This document shows, in pieces, positions 17,213 through 27,167 of a stretch of 60,216 nucleotides of DNA. Under the pieces are notes generated by a model. That model worked only from the letters and a program-made list of their open reading frames with translations, had not been told where the DNA came from and did no database searches. Position 1 is the first letter of the stretch. Every line of letters starts with the position of its first letter. Source of the stretch: Mycobacterium sp. (lineage in GTDB: Bacteria > Actinomycetota > Actinomycetes > Mycobacteriales > Mycobacteriaceae); assembly GCF_019247635.1 (NCBI RefSeq), contig NZ_JAFBAR010000078.1, forward strand, positions 1 through 60,216, in the 5' to 3' direction. The position numbers and the translations under genes were made by a program.

Positions 17213-18262
17213 TCAGGCGGGGATCTTGCCGAGAATGTATTTGGCGATCGCGACGGCGGTTTGCTTCGGACGATCGGTGCTGTCCTGCGAGCCGACGTAG
17301 GTCACGTCCAAGTCAAAGATGACGTTGGATCTGGTACCCATCGCCCGGACCGAGCGCCGCGACTGTATCCCCTGGGTTTTGCGCCCCAAGGTGGTGATTC
17401 CGTCGCCGGCATCGGTGGGAACGCCCACCGTAAACGTCAACGCCTGCCCGGAAGGAAACGTCACCTTCAGGTCCGTGCCTCCACATTGCTGCCATCCCGC
17501 CAGCAGGTTCGACAGTTGCTGTTGGGCTGCCGCCGCGTCGCGCAACGCCGCGACTCCCTGGATGACTTGGATCGCGTTGTCGGGCTCGGACGGGTCGGAA
17601 AACGACGAGGCATAGAAACCGAACAGCGCTTCGACGTTGTAGGCGTCCGGGCTGCCCGGCACGACGCTTCCCCAGCACTCCGCACGGTCGATGGTGCCTT
17701 CCTTGTCGTATCTGACGAGGTGGTCCCGGGTTTCGCCGGTCGTCAGGCTTCGATCGCCCGTGATGCGCCTGACCTCGTCGATGCCGGGCAACAGCTTGGC
17801 CAAATCGCCGGCCGACACCGTGGGCGGTGCGGCGGTGCCGGCTGCGGGAGGCGTTGCGGTCCTGCCGGCGCCGGTGACGTCCACCGTGGTCCACATGATG
17901 AGCCCCACCGCCGCGACGGTGATTACTACATACGAGAGCGCCATTCCGGCCACCGCGCGGCCGCGGCCCCGTTGGCCGCTACGGCGGATCTGCGCCAGGC
18001 CCAGATGTCCCAGGACGGCCCCCGCGGGCGCGAACAACAACGCGAACAGCAGCGACAGCGTCGCCAGCGTGTTCACCGGCGGCAGATGCCGCGGCGGGGG
18101 AGGCGCGCCGAACGAATCGTCGGCCGGATAATCGACGACGTGATCGCTGGCCGGATATTCAAGGATCGGGTCGTCACCAAACCCGTCGTCACCAAACCCG
18201 TTGTTACCCAACCTGTCGTTACCAAACATGTTGTGCCCGAACGGATCCTGGGGGTAGGTCAT
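17213..18262 (-). CDS. DUF4190 + PknH-like sensor-domain membrane protein
   Basis: About 349 aa. An acidic N-terminal tail carries FGDDG-type repeats and a proline run (PPPPRHLPP). A DUF4190 region with two transmembrane helices follows (LATLSLLFALLFAPAGAVLG and AVAGMALSYVVITVAAVGL). Then an extracytoplasmic PknH-like sensor domain begins around DLAKLLPGIDEVRRITG, with cysteines in AECWGSVV and QQCGGTD that would pair as in PknH. No kinase domain is present, so it is a stand-alone ligand-binding sensor or lipoprotein-like receptor. The ATG at 18262 (MTYPQDPFG) was preferred; the open frame continues upstream as a shadow of cysQ. Divergent from cysQ. Confidence 0.8.
   Translation of the reverse strand: MTYPQDPFGHNMFGNDRLGNNGFGDDGFGDDPILEYPASDHVVDYPADDSFGAPPPPRHLPPVNTLATLSLLFALLFAPAGAVLGHLGLAQIRRSGQRGRGRAVAGMALSYVVITVAAVGLIMWTTVDVTGAGRTATPPAAGTAAPPTVSAGDLAKLLPGIDEVRRITGDRSLTTGETRDHLVRYDKEGTIDRAECWGSVVPGSPDAYNVEALFGFYASSFSDPSEPDNAIQVIQGVAALRDAAAAQQQLSNLLAGWQQCGGTDLKVTFPSGQALTFTVGVPTDAGDGITTLGRKTQGIQSRRSVRAMGTRSNVIFDLDVTYVGSQDSTDRPKQTAVAIAKYILGKIPA
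18170..18244. repeat. 15-bp in-frame tandem repeat (five degenerate units)
   Basis: Units begin at 18170, 18185, 18200, 18215 and 18230. The first two are identical (GTCGTCACCAAACCC) and the others are diverged. On the minus strand each unit encodes a pentapeptide of the type GFGDD, forming the acidic cytoplasmic tail of the sensor-domain protein. In-frame 15-bp units allow length change without breaking the gene. Confidence 0.75.
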
Positions 18263-18310
18263 GGCGGTGGCCCCCGTTCGCATGTTGACGTTCGCCACAG
18301 TCGAATATAC

Positions 18311-18324
18311 GGTTACCCATAACC
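18311..18324. promoter_or_regulatory. short palindrome in the divergent sensor/cysQ promoter region
   Basis: GGTTA-CCCA-TAACC lies midway between the divergent starts at 18262 (minus) and 18377 (plus) in a locally AT-richer stretch. It could be an operator serving either gene. Arms are only 5 bp, so this is a weak call. Confidence 0.25.
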
Positions 18325-18376
18325 CTATAAATCCGGTCAAGACTACCAACTTATCCGAGTTATTGAGGGACCGTGT

Positions 18377-19111
18377 ATGGATGACCACACACTGGCCGCC
18401 CAGCTGGCCGCCGAGGCAGGTCGGCTGCTGCTGCGGGTCCGGGAGGAATTCGCCGGAGCCACCGCTGGCGAGCGAAAAGCCGCAGGCGACAAGCAATCCC
18501 ACGACTTCTTGATGGAGGCGCTGGCCGGTCAGCGGCCCGCCGATGCGGTGCTGTCGGAGGAGGGCGCCGACGATCCGGTGCGATTGCGCTCCGAGCGGGT
18601 GTGGATCGTCGACCCGCTCGACGGCACGCGGGAGTTCTCCGAACTGGAGCGGCAGGACTGGGCTGTGCACGTGGCCCTGTGGAGTGCGGGTGAGCTCGTT
18701 GCCGGGGCCGTGGCGCTGCCGGCTCAGGGGATCACCCTGGCGACGCCGCGGGTTGACTCGCCGCCGGACCCGCCCGGCAAGCCGCGCGTCGTCGTATCCA
18801 GAACCCGCCCGCCCGCCATCGCGCTGGAGGTCCGCGACGCGCTGGGGGGCACCCTGGTAGAGATGGGTTCCGCCGGAGCCAAGGTGGCGTCGATCGTCCA
18901 GGGCCGGTCCGACGTGTACGTGCACGCCGGAGGCCAATTCGAATGGGACTCGGCCGCCCCGGTCGCGGTGGCCCGCGCGGCGGGCCTGCACACTTCCCGC
19001 ATCGACGGCTCCGCGTTGGCCTACAACCAGCCGGACCCGAAGCTGCCTGATCTGGTGGTCTGTCGTCCCGAGCTCGTCGACGCGGTGCTCGCCGTTACGC
19101 GTGCGAGTTGA
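18377..19111 (+). CDS. cysQ: 3'-phosphoadenosine 5'-phosphate/PAPS phosphatase, CysQ-type
   Basis: A 244-aa inositol-monophosphatase-fold enzyme. It removes the 3'-phosphate of PAP or PAPS and so controls sulfate assimilation; mycobacterial CysQ (Rv2131c) also acts on inositol phosphate. Metal-binding motifs are visible: LSEEGADD (Glu of motif A), WIVDPLDGTREF (motif WIVDPLDGT) and GGQFEWDSAAPVAVARAAG (motif WD). GAGGGA sits 6 nt before ATG 18377, a very good ribosome site. It is about 20 aa shorter than I recall for the M. tuberculosis enzyme. It diverges from the sensor-domain gene and is followed by the monooxygenase gene. Confidence 0.85.
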   Translation: MDDHTLAAQLAAEAGRLLLRVREEFAGATAGERKAAGDKQSHDFLMEALAGQRPADAVLSEEGADDPVRLRSERVWIVDPLDGTREFSELERQDWAVHVALWSAGELVAGAVALPAQGITLATPRVDSPPDPPGKPRVVVSRTRPPAIALEVRDALGGTLVEMGSAGAKVASIVQGRSDVYVHAGGQFEWDSAAPVAVARAAGLHTSRIDGSALAYNQPDPKLPDLVVCRPELVDAVLAVTRAS

Positions 19112-19190
19112 ACCCGCAGCGATTGCCGGGCGGAAAGTGGCACCCTCGTAGCGTACGTGGAACGAAATTTAGGTCATCTAGGAGTCGCCG

Positions 19191-20213
19191 TTGTTTACCA
19201 TTCGGTTCGACATGCGCGCCCCGGCGTTTGGGGCCGCCCCGGCTGAGCTGTACGCGGCCGTCCCCGAGATGTGCGCGTGGGCGGAGGGTCGCGGCTGCCT
19301 GGCCGCTGTGTTGTGCGAGCACCACGGGTCCGAGGACGGCTACCTGCCCGCGCCGCTGATGCTGGCCCCCGCGATCGCCGCCCGCACCCAGCACCTGTCG
19401 TTGAGCCTGATCCTGATCCTGCCGTTCTACGATCCGATCCGGTTGGCCGAGGACATGGCCGTCCTCGACATCCTCAGCAAGGGGCGCGCGTCGTATGTCC
19501 TGGCGCTGGGGTACCGGCCCGAAGAGTACGAGCTTTTCGGCCTGTCGCTGCGCGATCGCGGGCGTATTGCCGACGAGAAGCTCAGCTTGTTGCGCCGACT
19601 GCTGGCGGGCGAAACTGTCGATCACGATGGCCGGCAGATCGCGGTGACGCCCAGACCCCTGACGCCAGCCGGGCCGGGTTTGATGTGGGGCGGCGGCACA
19701 CTGGCGGCGGCCCGGCGGGCGGGCAGATACGGCCTGAGCCTGTTGGGGAACGCCAACCTTCCCGGCATGCGCGAGGCGTATGAGGACGCCTGTCACAGGC
19801 ACGGCCACGCGCCCGGCGCGACTTTCCTGCCCAGCCGCGATCATCCCTCGGTCTGCTTCGTCGCAGAGGATGTCGACCAGGCCTGGTCGGAGCTGGGCGA
19901 GCACCTCCTGCACGACGCACGAACCTACGCAGCGTGGAATCCGGGAGACCAGACGACGGCGGGTTTCAGTCATGTCGACACCGTGGAGGAGCTGCGCGAG
20001 GCAGGGGCGTCGCACGTGATTATCTCTGTGCCGGAAGCGATTTCGCGTGTCCGTGCCGGCCAGTCGCTGGCCCTGTCGCCGTTGTGCGGCGGGTTGCCAC
20101 CCGAGATCGCGTGGCCGTACCTCAAGCGCGTCGGTGAGGTCGTGGTGCCCGAGGCCCGTAAGTCGGGGTCCGGCGAGGCGCTCGACCCTCTGCTGTTGGA
20201 CCGCAAGGCCTGA
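19191..20213 (+). CDS. luciferase-like (LLM class) flavin-dependent oxidoreductase
   Basis: A 340-aa TIM-barrel monooxygenase/reductase using FMN or F420. Typical features: LCEHHGSEDGYLPAPLMLAP (bacterial-luciferase-type EHH near residue 40), LSLILILPFYDPIRLAEDMA, LDILSKGRASYVLALGY and LMWGGGTLAAARRAGRYG. The start is TTG 19191, supported by AGGAG 6 nt upstream; no ATG fits the family N terminus. The next bases hold a cytochrome P450 stub, so the gene probably once sat in an oxidative operon. Substrate unknown. Confidence 0.82.
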   Translation: MFTIRFDMRAPAFGAAPAELYAAVPEMCAWAEGRGCLAAVLCEHHGSEDGYLPAPLMLAPAIAARTQHLSLSLILILPFYDPIRLAEDMAVLDILSKGRASYVLALGYRPEEYELFGLSLRDRGRIADEKLSLLRRLLAGETVDHDGRQIAVTPRPLTPAGPGLMWGGGTLAAARRAGRYGLSLLGNANLPGMREAYEDACHRHGHAPGATFLPSRDHPSVCFVAEDVDQAWSELGEHLLHDARTYAAWNPGDQTTAGFSHVDTVEELREAGASHVIISVPEAISRVRAGQSLALSPLCGGLPPEIAWPYLKRVGEVVVPEARKSGSGEALDPLLLDRKA

Positions 20214-20215
20214 TC

Positions 20216-20301
20216 GTGGCCGGAGCCAGCGCGACCGAGATGTACTACGACCCGTTCGATTTCGATATCGACGACGACCCGTACGGCGAAGCTTCCGGTG
20301 T
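20216..20301 (+). pseudogene. N-terminal stub of a cytochrome P450 gene
   Basis: Starting at GTG 20216, 3 bp after the monooxygenase stop, the frame reads ATEMYYDPFDFDIDDDPYG. This is the typical opening of mycobacterial P450s (the ...DPFDFD...DPYP... stretch before the first helix). It then diverges (EASGVHRL) and hits a stop at about 20309, inside the 3' end of the convergent amine oxidase. The remaining ~380 residues, including the haem Cys loop, are absent. A deletion fused the start of a P450 gene to the amine oxidase end. Confidence 0.65.
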
Positions 20302-21693
20302 TCACCGGCTAGGGCCGCCCAGTCGCTGCATCAGCTGGTTGGCTGCGTATTGACCGCTGCGCAGGGCGCCGTGCACGGTGGAAGGGTTGTCGACACCGAC
20401 GGCCTCACCGGCCAGGTAGAGCCGGTCGCTGATGGGTTCCTGCAGCCGGCGTCGGTCGTCGAGGCCCGAACCGACCGCGTGAAACGAGTAGCTGCCGCGC
20501 GCGTAGGGGTCGGTGGTCCAACTCGACGTTCGGATCTCGACCGGCGTGGTGTCGTCGCCGAAAAGTTGGCGGGCGAAGGGCGCCGCGCTGGCCAACAGAT
20601 CACCGGGAGCGGATGACTCCGCCGATCGGCCGCGCTCACCGGCGTTGAAAGCCAACACAATTGGCCCCGCGGCGCTAGGCAGGGTGAACCATTGCGCCCA
20701 CTTCCCCGATTCGGGGCCCAAGTATTCATAGAAGGCGTTCTCCTGCTTCCAGGTTCGCCGGCTGAACCGAAAGTAGCTTTTGGACAGCACACCGAAGCCC
20801 AGGGCTTGCACGGCCTGCAGATGCCCGTCGGGAAGCACCGGATCGAAGGTGATCGCCCCGGATTTAAGCACCCCGAGCGGCACCGTCACGATCGCTGCGG
20901 AACCCTCGAAGGACCGGTCGCCGGCTCGCACGGTGACGGATTTGTCCTTGCGCTGCACGGCCGTGACGGGCGCACTCAGCACGATTTGCAGCCCGTTGGC
21001 GAGTAGCTTTGGTAGCGCGTCGTAGCCGCTGGTGATGGCGACCTGATCGCCACCGCTATACGTTCCCAGGTCAAATGTCTTGGCGGAGAGCTGGTTTGCG
21101 TCGGCGGCGTATTCGTCTTCGATCTCGGTGCTGACATAGAAGGCCAACTGGGCGCGCTCGGATTCGGAGAGTTCTTCGCTGCTGGCCGCCGCGTTGACGG
21201 CGTCACCCAGGCTGCCGCCGTCGACCTGGTCGCGGGCCCGGTCGACGAATGTTCTCCAAGTCTTCTGGTGGTAGTCCAGCGGACGTAGTTGGGGATCGAC
21301 GGTGATCTGCGCGGGCGTGTAGTAGTCGGTCGGAACGAGCTGGGCCTGTGCCTTTTGCGCCAGCTCGTTGAGCGGATTGTCCTTGTCGCCGTGGATCCAG
21401 GAGGCGCCCATTTCCAGCGGGCAGCCCCAGTCGCGGGTCGTGTAGATCCGGCCCCCGATGCGGTCGCGGGCTTCGATCAACCGCACCGGCCATCCCGCAT
21501 CGGCAAGGCGGCGCGCGGCCGCCAGGCCCGCCATGCCGGCGCCGACGACGAGGACCGCCTTGGTGTCCGATGCCGGTGGTTGGTCTCGGGCGCAGCCGGT
21601 GGCCATGCCGGTTGCCAGTGTGCTTGCCGTTGCCGCCAGGAATTCCCGACGCGACACCCGGGGCAGCCGGGACAGCCGATACACCCGAGACAC
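20302..21693 (-). CDS. flavin amine oxidase with Tat/lipoprotein signal
   Basis: About 463 aa. The N terminus has a twin-arginine motif (SRREFLAATAS) and a hydrophobic stretch ending MATGC, resembling a lipobox, so the enzyme is probably exported folded with FAD and lipid-anchored. The FAD-binding VLVVGAGMAGLAAARRLADA, IEARDRIGGRIYT, substrate-site GASWIHG and C-terminal RLYLAGEAVG-type FAD motif identify a flavin monoamine/polyamine oxidase. GTG 21693 is used; a GTG at 21657, just before SRREF, would give a more usual Tat signal length. No clear ribosome site. The 3' end meets the P450 stub. Confidence 0.82.
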   Translation of the reverse strand: MSRVYRLSRLPRVSRREFLAATASTLATGMATGCARDQPPASDTKAVLVVGAGMAGLAAARRLADAGWPVRLIEARDRIGGRIYTTRDWGCPLEMGASWIHGDKDNPLNELAQKAQAQLVPTDYYTPAQITVDPQLRPLDYHQKTWRTFVDRARDQVDGGSLGDAVNAAASSEELSESERAQLAFYVSTEIEDEYAADANQLSAKTFDLGTYSGGDQVAITSGYDALPKLLANGLQIVLSAPVTAVQRKDKSVTVRAGDRSFEGSAAIVTVPLGVLKSGAITFDPVLPDGHLQAVQALGFGVLSKSYFRFSRRTWKQENAFYEYLGPESGKWAQWFTLPSAAGPIVLAFNAGERGRSAESSAPGDLLASAAPFARQLFGDDTTPVEIRTSSWTTDPYARGSYSFHAVGSGLDDRRRLQEPISDRLYLAGEAVGVDNPSTVHGALRSGQYAANQLMQRLGGPSR

Positions 21694-21823
21694 CCGGCCA
21701 GCGTCTCACATCTGGGCGGGGCCGAAGCCGCAGTTGGCGGGCATTTTCTGGGCGACGCGTCCGCCAAACCCGCCTGGCCGGTCGTTACGTTCGGGTAAAC
21801 TCGCCGGTATCCAGGAGGCGGCA

Positions 21824-22819
21824 ATGCGGCCGTATTCGAGGGGAACAGCGATGAGTACTCGGAAGTCCACCCGCGGCAGCGCGGTGAGCCAATTGCCCGA
21901 TCTCCCTGCGCCGGCTCGCACTCTTTCCGTCCGCGCTTGCGACGGCACACCGCTGAACACCCAGGTTTTCGGTCCGCCCGATGGCTATCCGATCGTGTTG
22001 ACGCATGGTTTTGTCTGCGCGATCCGGGCCTGGGCATACCAGATTGCCGAGCTGGCCACCGACTACCGGGTGATCGCGTTCGACCATCGCGGGCACGGGC
22101 AAAGCGGCATTCCGCGGCGCGGCAACTATAGCCTCAAATACCTTGCGTCCGATCTGGATTGCGTGCTGGATGCGACGTTGGCCCCGCACGAGCGCGCGGT
22201 GCTGGTCGGGCATTCCATGGGCGGCATAACCATCGCGGCCTGGTCGGTGCGCTACCGCCACAAGGTGCACCGGCGCGCCGACGCTGTGGCGCTGCTCAAC
22301 ACCACCACCGGGGACCTGGTGCGGAAGGTGAGACTGCTGTCGGTGCCGCGGGAGTTGTCACCGGCCCGAGTTTTGGTCGGCCGAGGCCTGATCAACACGT
22401 TCGGCGGATTCCCCGTCCCAGGTGCCGTCCGGTTCCCGGCCAGCCTCCTGGTCGCGATGATGGCGGTCGGCGCCGGGTCCGACCCGAGCGCGGCGAGGCT
22501 GGTCTACGAGTTGTTCGCGCAGACGTCGCCGGCCGGGCGCGGGGGCTGCGCAAGGATGCTCGTCGAGGAAATGGGCACCCGGCACCTCAACCTGGACGGT
22601 CTCACGGTGCCGACCCTGGTGATCGGCAGCGAGCGAGACCGGCTGACGCCGATCAGCCAGTCGCGCCGGATCGCCCGCATCGCGCCCAACGTCGTCGGCC
22701 TCGTCGAACTGCCCGGCGGCCATTGCTCGATGTTGGAGCGCCACCACGAGGTGAATCGCGAGCTGCGCGCACTCGCCGAGTCCGTCGCCCCGGCGCACCT
22801 CCAGCGGATCAGCTCATAG
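21824..22819 (+). CDS. alpha/beta hydrolase (non-haem haloperoxidase-like)
   Basis: A 331-aa alpha/beta-hydrolase: oxyanion strand [10 protein letters not shown], nucleophile elbow VGHSMGG (Ser), acid in GSERDRLTP and catalytic His in PGGHCSMLE. Its position next to aofH matches M. tuberculosis Rv3171c (hpx), annotated as a possible non-haem haloperoxidase; hydrolase or esterase activity is equally likely. Start: AGGAGG 5 nt before ATG 21824; ATG 21851 with GAGGGG is an alternative. It converges on aofH with a 6-bp overlap of the 3' ends. Confidence 0.82.
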   Translation: MRPYSRGTAMSTRKSTRGSAVSQLPDLPAPARTLSVRACDGTPLNTQVFGPPDGYPIVLTHGFVCAIRAWAYQIAELATDYRVIAFDHRGHGQSGIPRRGNYSLKYLASDLDCVLDATLAPHERAVLVGHSMGGITIAAWSVRYRHKVHRRADAVALLNTTTGDLVRKVRLLSVPRELSPARVLVGRGLINTFGGFPVPGAVRFPASLLVAMMAVGAGSDPSAARLVYELFAQTSPAGRGGCARMLVEEMGTRHLNLDGLTVPTLVIGSERDRLTPISQSRRIARIAPNVVGLVELPGGHCSMLERHHEVNRELRALAESVAPAHLQRISS

Positions 22820-24160
22820 CAGCGCGGCGACTTCGGCCGCGGCCCGCCGCCCGGACCTGACGGCGCCATCCAGAAATCCGGTCCATTCGTCTGCGGTCTC
22901 GGTGCCGGCCCAGTGAATCGGCCCGAGCGACTTGCGTAACCATGGCCCGTATCGCGTCCAGGACCCCGGGGGTACCGCGGCGGTCGGGCCGCCCGGCGCG
23001 AATTCCTCTGTACCCCAACGATGGTCAACATAGTCGACGGGGTGCAGTGCTTCGTCGCCGAACAACGCCGCGAAGCAGCGCAACGCATCGCGCCGACGGT
23101 GTTCGGCGGGTAGTGAGTCGAACGCGCGGGCGTCGACGAACCCCAGCAGGATGCCGGGTCCATCGGCGCGCGGGCTGACGTCGAAGGTGATGAACACCGG
23201 TCCCTGGTCCGACAGGGCCTGGCCCGAGAACCCCTTGGCCCGCCAGAACGGCGTGGAATAGCCGGCGTAGGCCTTGCTGAGCCGTCCCTGCGGCCAATGC
23301 TCGGCGAGCTCCGAGTACACCGGCGGCAGCGGGGGATCGAACTGGATGGCAGCCCGGTGGGCCGGGGGGATGGCGACGATGACGAAACCGGCCTTGACCC
23401 GGCCCCGGTCGTACGCGACCGTCACACCGGCGCCGTGCCGCTCGATGCGTCGGACCGTGGCGTCGAGCACCACCCGTGCGCCCAGTTCGGCGGCCACCGC
23501 ATCGGCGATCTGCTGTGTGCCACCAGGGAACCGGTCTTGCTGGGCGCCGTTGTCCACGTCCAGCAAGCGGTCCAGGCCACCGGCCGCGCGCACATAGCGG
23601 ACGGCGTGCAGCATCGACACCTCGTCGGGCTCGCACCCCCAGGTGACCCGGGCCATGATCGCCATCAACTGGCGCGACGAAGCGGTCGCACGCACCGCAC
23701 GCAACCACCCGTCGAGCGAAACGCCGTCGAGTTCGCCTGCGCGCCGCGCGTTCCACGGGTCGGCCAGCGGAACGGCGCGGCCGATTCTCGCCAACTGCCA
23801 GCGCAACCGGGCGATGTCGAGCAGGCCGATCAGCGAAAGCCTGGGAATGGTGCCGCTGTAGGAGCGCGTCTCACCGCGCCACCGGATTACGTTCTTGCCG
23901 TCGTTGTGGGTCGGGGCGGTCGGAATCTTCAGCTCTGCGGCCAAGGCCAGCACGGCGTCTTGGCTGGGACCGACGAACGAGGCACCCATATCCACGGGCA
24001 AACCAACGAGGTCGCCGGTGAATGAGCGTCCCCCGACCCTGCCGCGGCCCTCCAAGACCAACACGTCGTGGCCCTGCCGGGTCAACTCGCGGGCCGCGGC
24101 CAGGCCGGCGAAGCCGGCGCCCACCACGACAACGTCGACGGTCCTCGCTGGGTTTGTCAC
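22814..24160 (-). CDS. aofH: flavin-containing monoamine oxidase AofH
   Basis: A 448-aa FAD amine oxidase, the same length as I recall for M. tuberculosis AofH (Rv3170). FAD-binding [18 protein letters not shown] and [13 protein letters not shown], substrate-site [10 protein letters not shown] and the C-terminal [20 protein letters not shown] are visible. No signal peptide, so it is cytosolic, unlike the Tat-exported oxidase at 20302-21693. GTG 24160 is the only possible start, because an in-frame stop lies 12 nt upstream. It follows the Rv3169-like gene by about 75 bp on the same strand and is probably co-transcribed with it and the kinase-like gene. Confidence 0.88.
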   Translation of the reverse strand: MTNPARTVDVVVVGAGFAGLAAARELTRQGHDVLVLEGRGRVGGRSFTGDLVGLPVDMGASFVGPSQDAVLALAAELKIPTAPTHNDGKNVIRWRGETRSYSGTIPRLSLIGLLDIARLRWQLARIGRAVPLADPWNARRAGELDGVSLDGWLRAVRATASSRQLMAIMARVTWGCEPDEVSMLHAVRYVRAAGGLDRLLDVDNGAQQDRFPGGTQQIADAVAAELGARVVLDATVRRIERHGAGVTVAYDRGRVKAGFVIVAIPPAHRAAIQFDPPLPPVYSELAEHWPQGRLSKAYAGYSTPFWRAKGFSGQALSDQGPVFITFDVSPRADGPGILLGFVDARAFDSLPAEHRRRDALRCFAALFGDEALHPVDYVDHRWGTEEFAPGGPTAAVPPGSWTRYGPWLRKSLGPIHWAGTETADEWTGFLDGAVRSGRRAAAEVAALL

Positions 24161-24236
24161 GCCCCCTAGTCAACCGCATCGGTCCCGCCCTGGGCGTCGA
24201 GCGGCCGAACGTACGGCTGCCGCCGCGAGCTAGCGG

Positions 24237-25351
24237 TCAAGGCGCAACGGTTAACCAGTCTTTGAAGCCCGACGGGTCGTGGCGCCCGAGCGCGCCGTGC
24301 TCGTAAAGACCCCAGCCCTCAACGGGTTTCGCGTCGCCGTCCCGGCACACCGCGCGGCCGACGTGGTCGATGACGCCGAAGCCCGACCGCGCGATGATGC
24401 CCGGGTCGGTCATGTCGTAGGTCAGCCGCTCGACGAACTTCTCGCCCTTCCACGTTCCGTGCGCCCAGTCCGAGTCGCCGCCGTATCCGGCTCCGACGTG
24501 GATGGGGACCGGCAGCTTGGACTCGACATCGAAGTGCACCGGCGTCCCGTCGGGTGCCGTCGCGTCGATGGTGGCTCCGGTCGGAATGCGGGTGCCCGAG
24601 CGGTAGTGGATCTTGACCCGCGGCCAGCCGAGCTGCTCGACCCGGCCGTCACGCCAGACCCGCGTGCAGTCGTTGAGCGAGCGGAATCCGTCGGGCGCCT
24701 CCTGGATGATCAGCACAACGGCGAAGTCGTCGAACGCCATCGGCACGTACAGCCACCACATGCCCTCGAACGGCGGGTCGGCGGGCCGGCCGGCCGGCTC
24801 CGGTTCGCCGATCGGGCGGATGCCCCACGATCGGTCGCGGCTGCCGATCCAGACCGCGGGATCGACGGGGATCTCTTCGCCGTCGATCCTGATCCGGCCG
24901 CTCCAGCTGCCGAGCTGGGCGAAGCGCTGAGCGTCCAGCGTCACGCGGTTGCCCGACCGCAGGATGTGCGGCTGTTCCTGGACGACGCCGAACAGTCCCT
25001 CCCAGGTCAGATCGGCTGCGATGCCCTCGGTTTCGTCGAGAACGATCCGCAGTTTGCGCAGCGGCTCGATGACCTCGATGCGGTAACCGTTGACGTTCTG
25101 ATTCAGCCGGTCCTGGTCGATCGCGTCGCAGAGGTGCACCGCGGTCTGCGTGTCGCCGCGGCGGACGAGCACGAACGCGTCCTTGACGCCGAGGTTGGGG
25201 TAGTAGCCGATGCCGCTGATCAGAAAGATGTCACCGGTGCGGTCGTGGGCGTTGAAGTAGGAGCGGTCGTAGAAGTTACGGTCCGAAGAACCTGGCCAGG
25301 CGATCGGCTGTGGGACCTGGTGTACCGGGTACTCGTCGAGCGGTCCGAGCA

Positions 25352-25352
<1 letters not shown>
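24237..25352 (-). CDS. Rv3169-like conserved protein
   Basis: About 371 aa, matching in size and position the conserved mycobacterial protein Rv3169. The visible composition is beta-rich, with many tryptophans and paired acidic/aromatic motifs (IGSRDRSWGIRPIG, GMWWLYVPMAFDDFAV, RLTYDMTDPGIIARSGFG). This resembles the lipocalin-like or hydroxyneurosporene-synthase-like (CrtC-fold) family. No signal peptide. ATG 25352 overlaps the stop of the upstream kinase-like gene as TGATG. Function unproven; co-conservation with an APH-fold kinase and an amine oxidase suggests a shared small-molecule pathway. Confidence 0.75.
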
Positions 25353-26542
<1,190 letters not shown>

Positions 26543-26545
26543 TTA

Positions 26546-26562
26546 CGATACGGTAGGTAGCG
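26546..26562. promoter_or_regulatory. candidate TetR operator between Rv3168-like and Rv3167c-like genes
   Basis: CGATAC (26546-26551) and GTAGCG (26557-26562) form an imperfect inverted repeat (5 of 6 pairs) spaced by 5 nt, just before the TetR ATG at 26565. The whole divergent gap is 58 bp, so one bound dimer would control both directions. The weak arms make this tentative. Confidence 0.3.
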
Positions 26563-26564
26563 AT

Positions 26565-27167
26565 ATGAAAGCAGACCCGTCCTCCCTTGACAAGGCCCCC
26601 GGCGCCGGGCGGCCCCGGGATCCGCGCATCGACTCGGCCATCCTTACCGCGACCGCGGACCTGCTGGTGCAGATCGGTTACTCGAACCTCAGCCTGGCCG
26701 CCGTGGCCGAACGCGCCGGCACCACCAAATCCGCGCTCTACCGGCGATGGTCGAGCAAGGCCGAGCTGGTGCACGAGGCGGCGTTTCCGGTGGCACCGAG
26801 CGCGCTCGTGGCCCCGGCCGGCGATATCGCCGCCGACGTCCGAATGATGATCGAGGCCACGCGCGACGTGTTCACCACCCCGGTGGTGCGGGCCGCGCTG
26901 CCCGGCCTGGTGGCCGACATGACGGCCGACCCCGAACTCAACGCCCGGGTCATGTCGCGCTTCGCCGACGTGTTCGTGGCGGTGCGCGACCGGCTGAGCG
27001 CGGCCGTCGAACGTGGGGAGGCGCATCCCGATGTCGACCCGGATCGATTGATCGAGTTGATCGGCGGAGCCACCATGCTGCGGATGCTGCTGCGCCCGGA
27101 GGAAGAGTTGGACGACGCGTGGGTACAGCAGACCTCCGCCATAGTCGTGCACGGGGTGACCCGGTGA
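26565..27167 (+). CDS. TetR-family transcriptional regulator (Rv3167c-like)
   Basis: A 200-aa repressor with an N-terminal TetR helix-turn-helix (IGYSNLSLAAVAERAGTTKS then ALYRRW, about residues 37-63) and a helical ligand-binding domain with the C-terminal region PDRLIELIGGATMLRML. ATG 26565 with AGGTAG upstream. Divergent from the Rv3168/Rv3169/aofH genes, it occupies the place of M. tuberculosis Rv3167c, which has been reported to affect virulence and host cell exit. Its stop overlaps the SDR start (GTGA), so the SDR is co-expressed with it here. Ligand unknown. Confidence 0.87.
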   Translation: MKADPSSLDKAPGAGRPRDPRIDSAILTATADLLVQIGYSNLSLAAVAERAGTTKSALYRRWSSKAELVHEAAFPVAPSALVAPAGDIAADVRMMIEATRDVFTTPVVRAALPGLVADMTADPELNARVMSRFADVFVAVRDRLSAAVERGEAHPDVDPDRLIELIGGATMLRMLLRPEEELDDAWVQQTSAIVVHGVTR

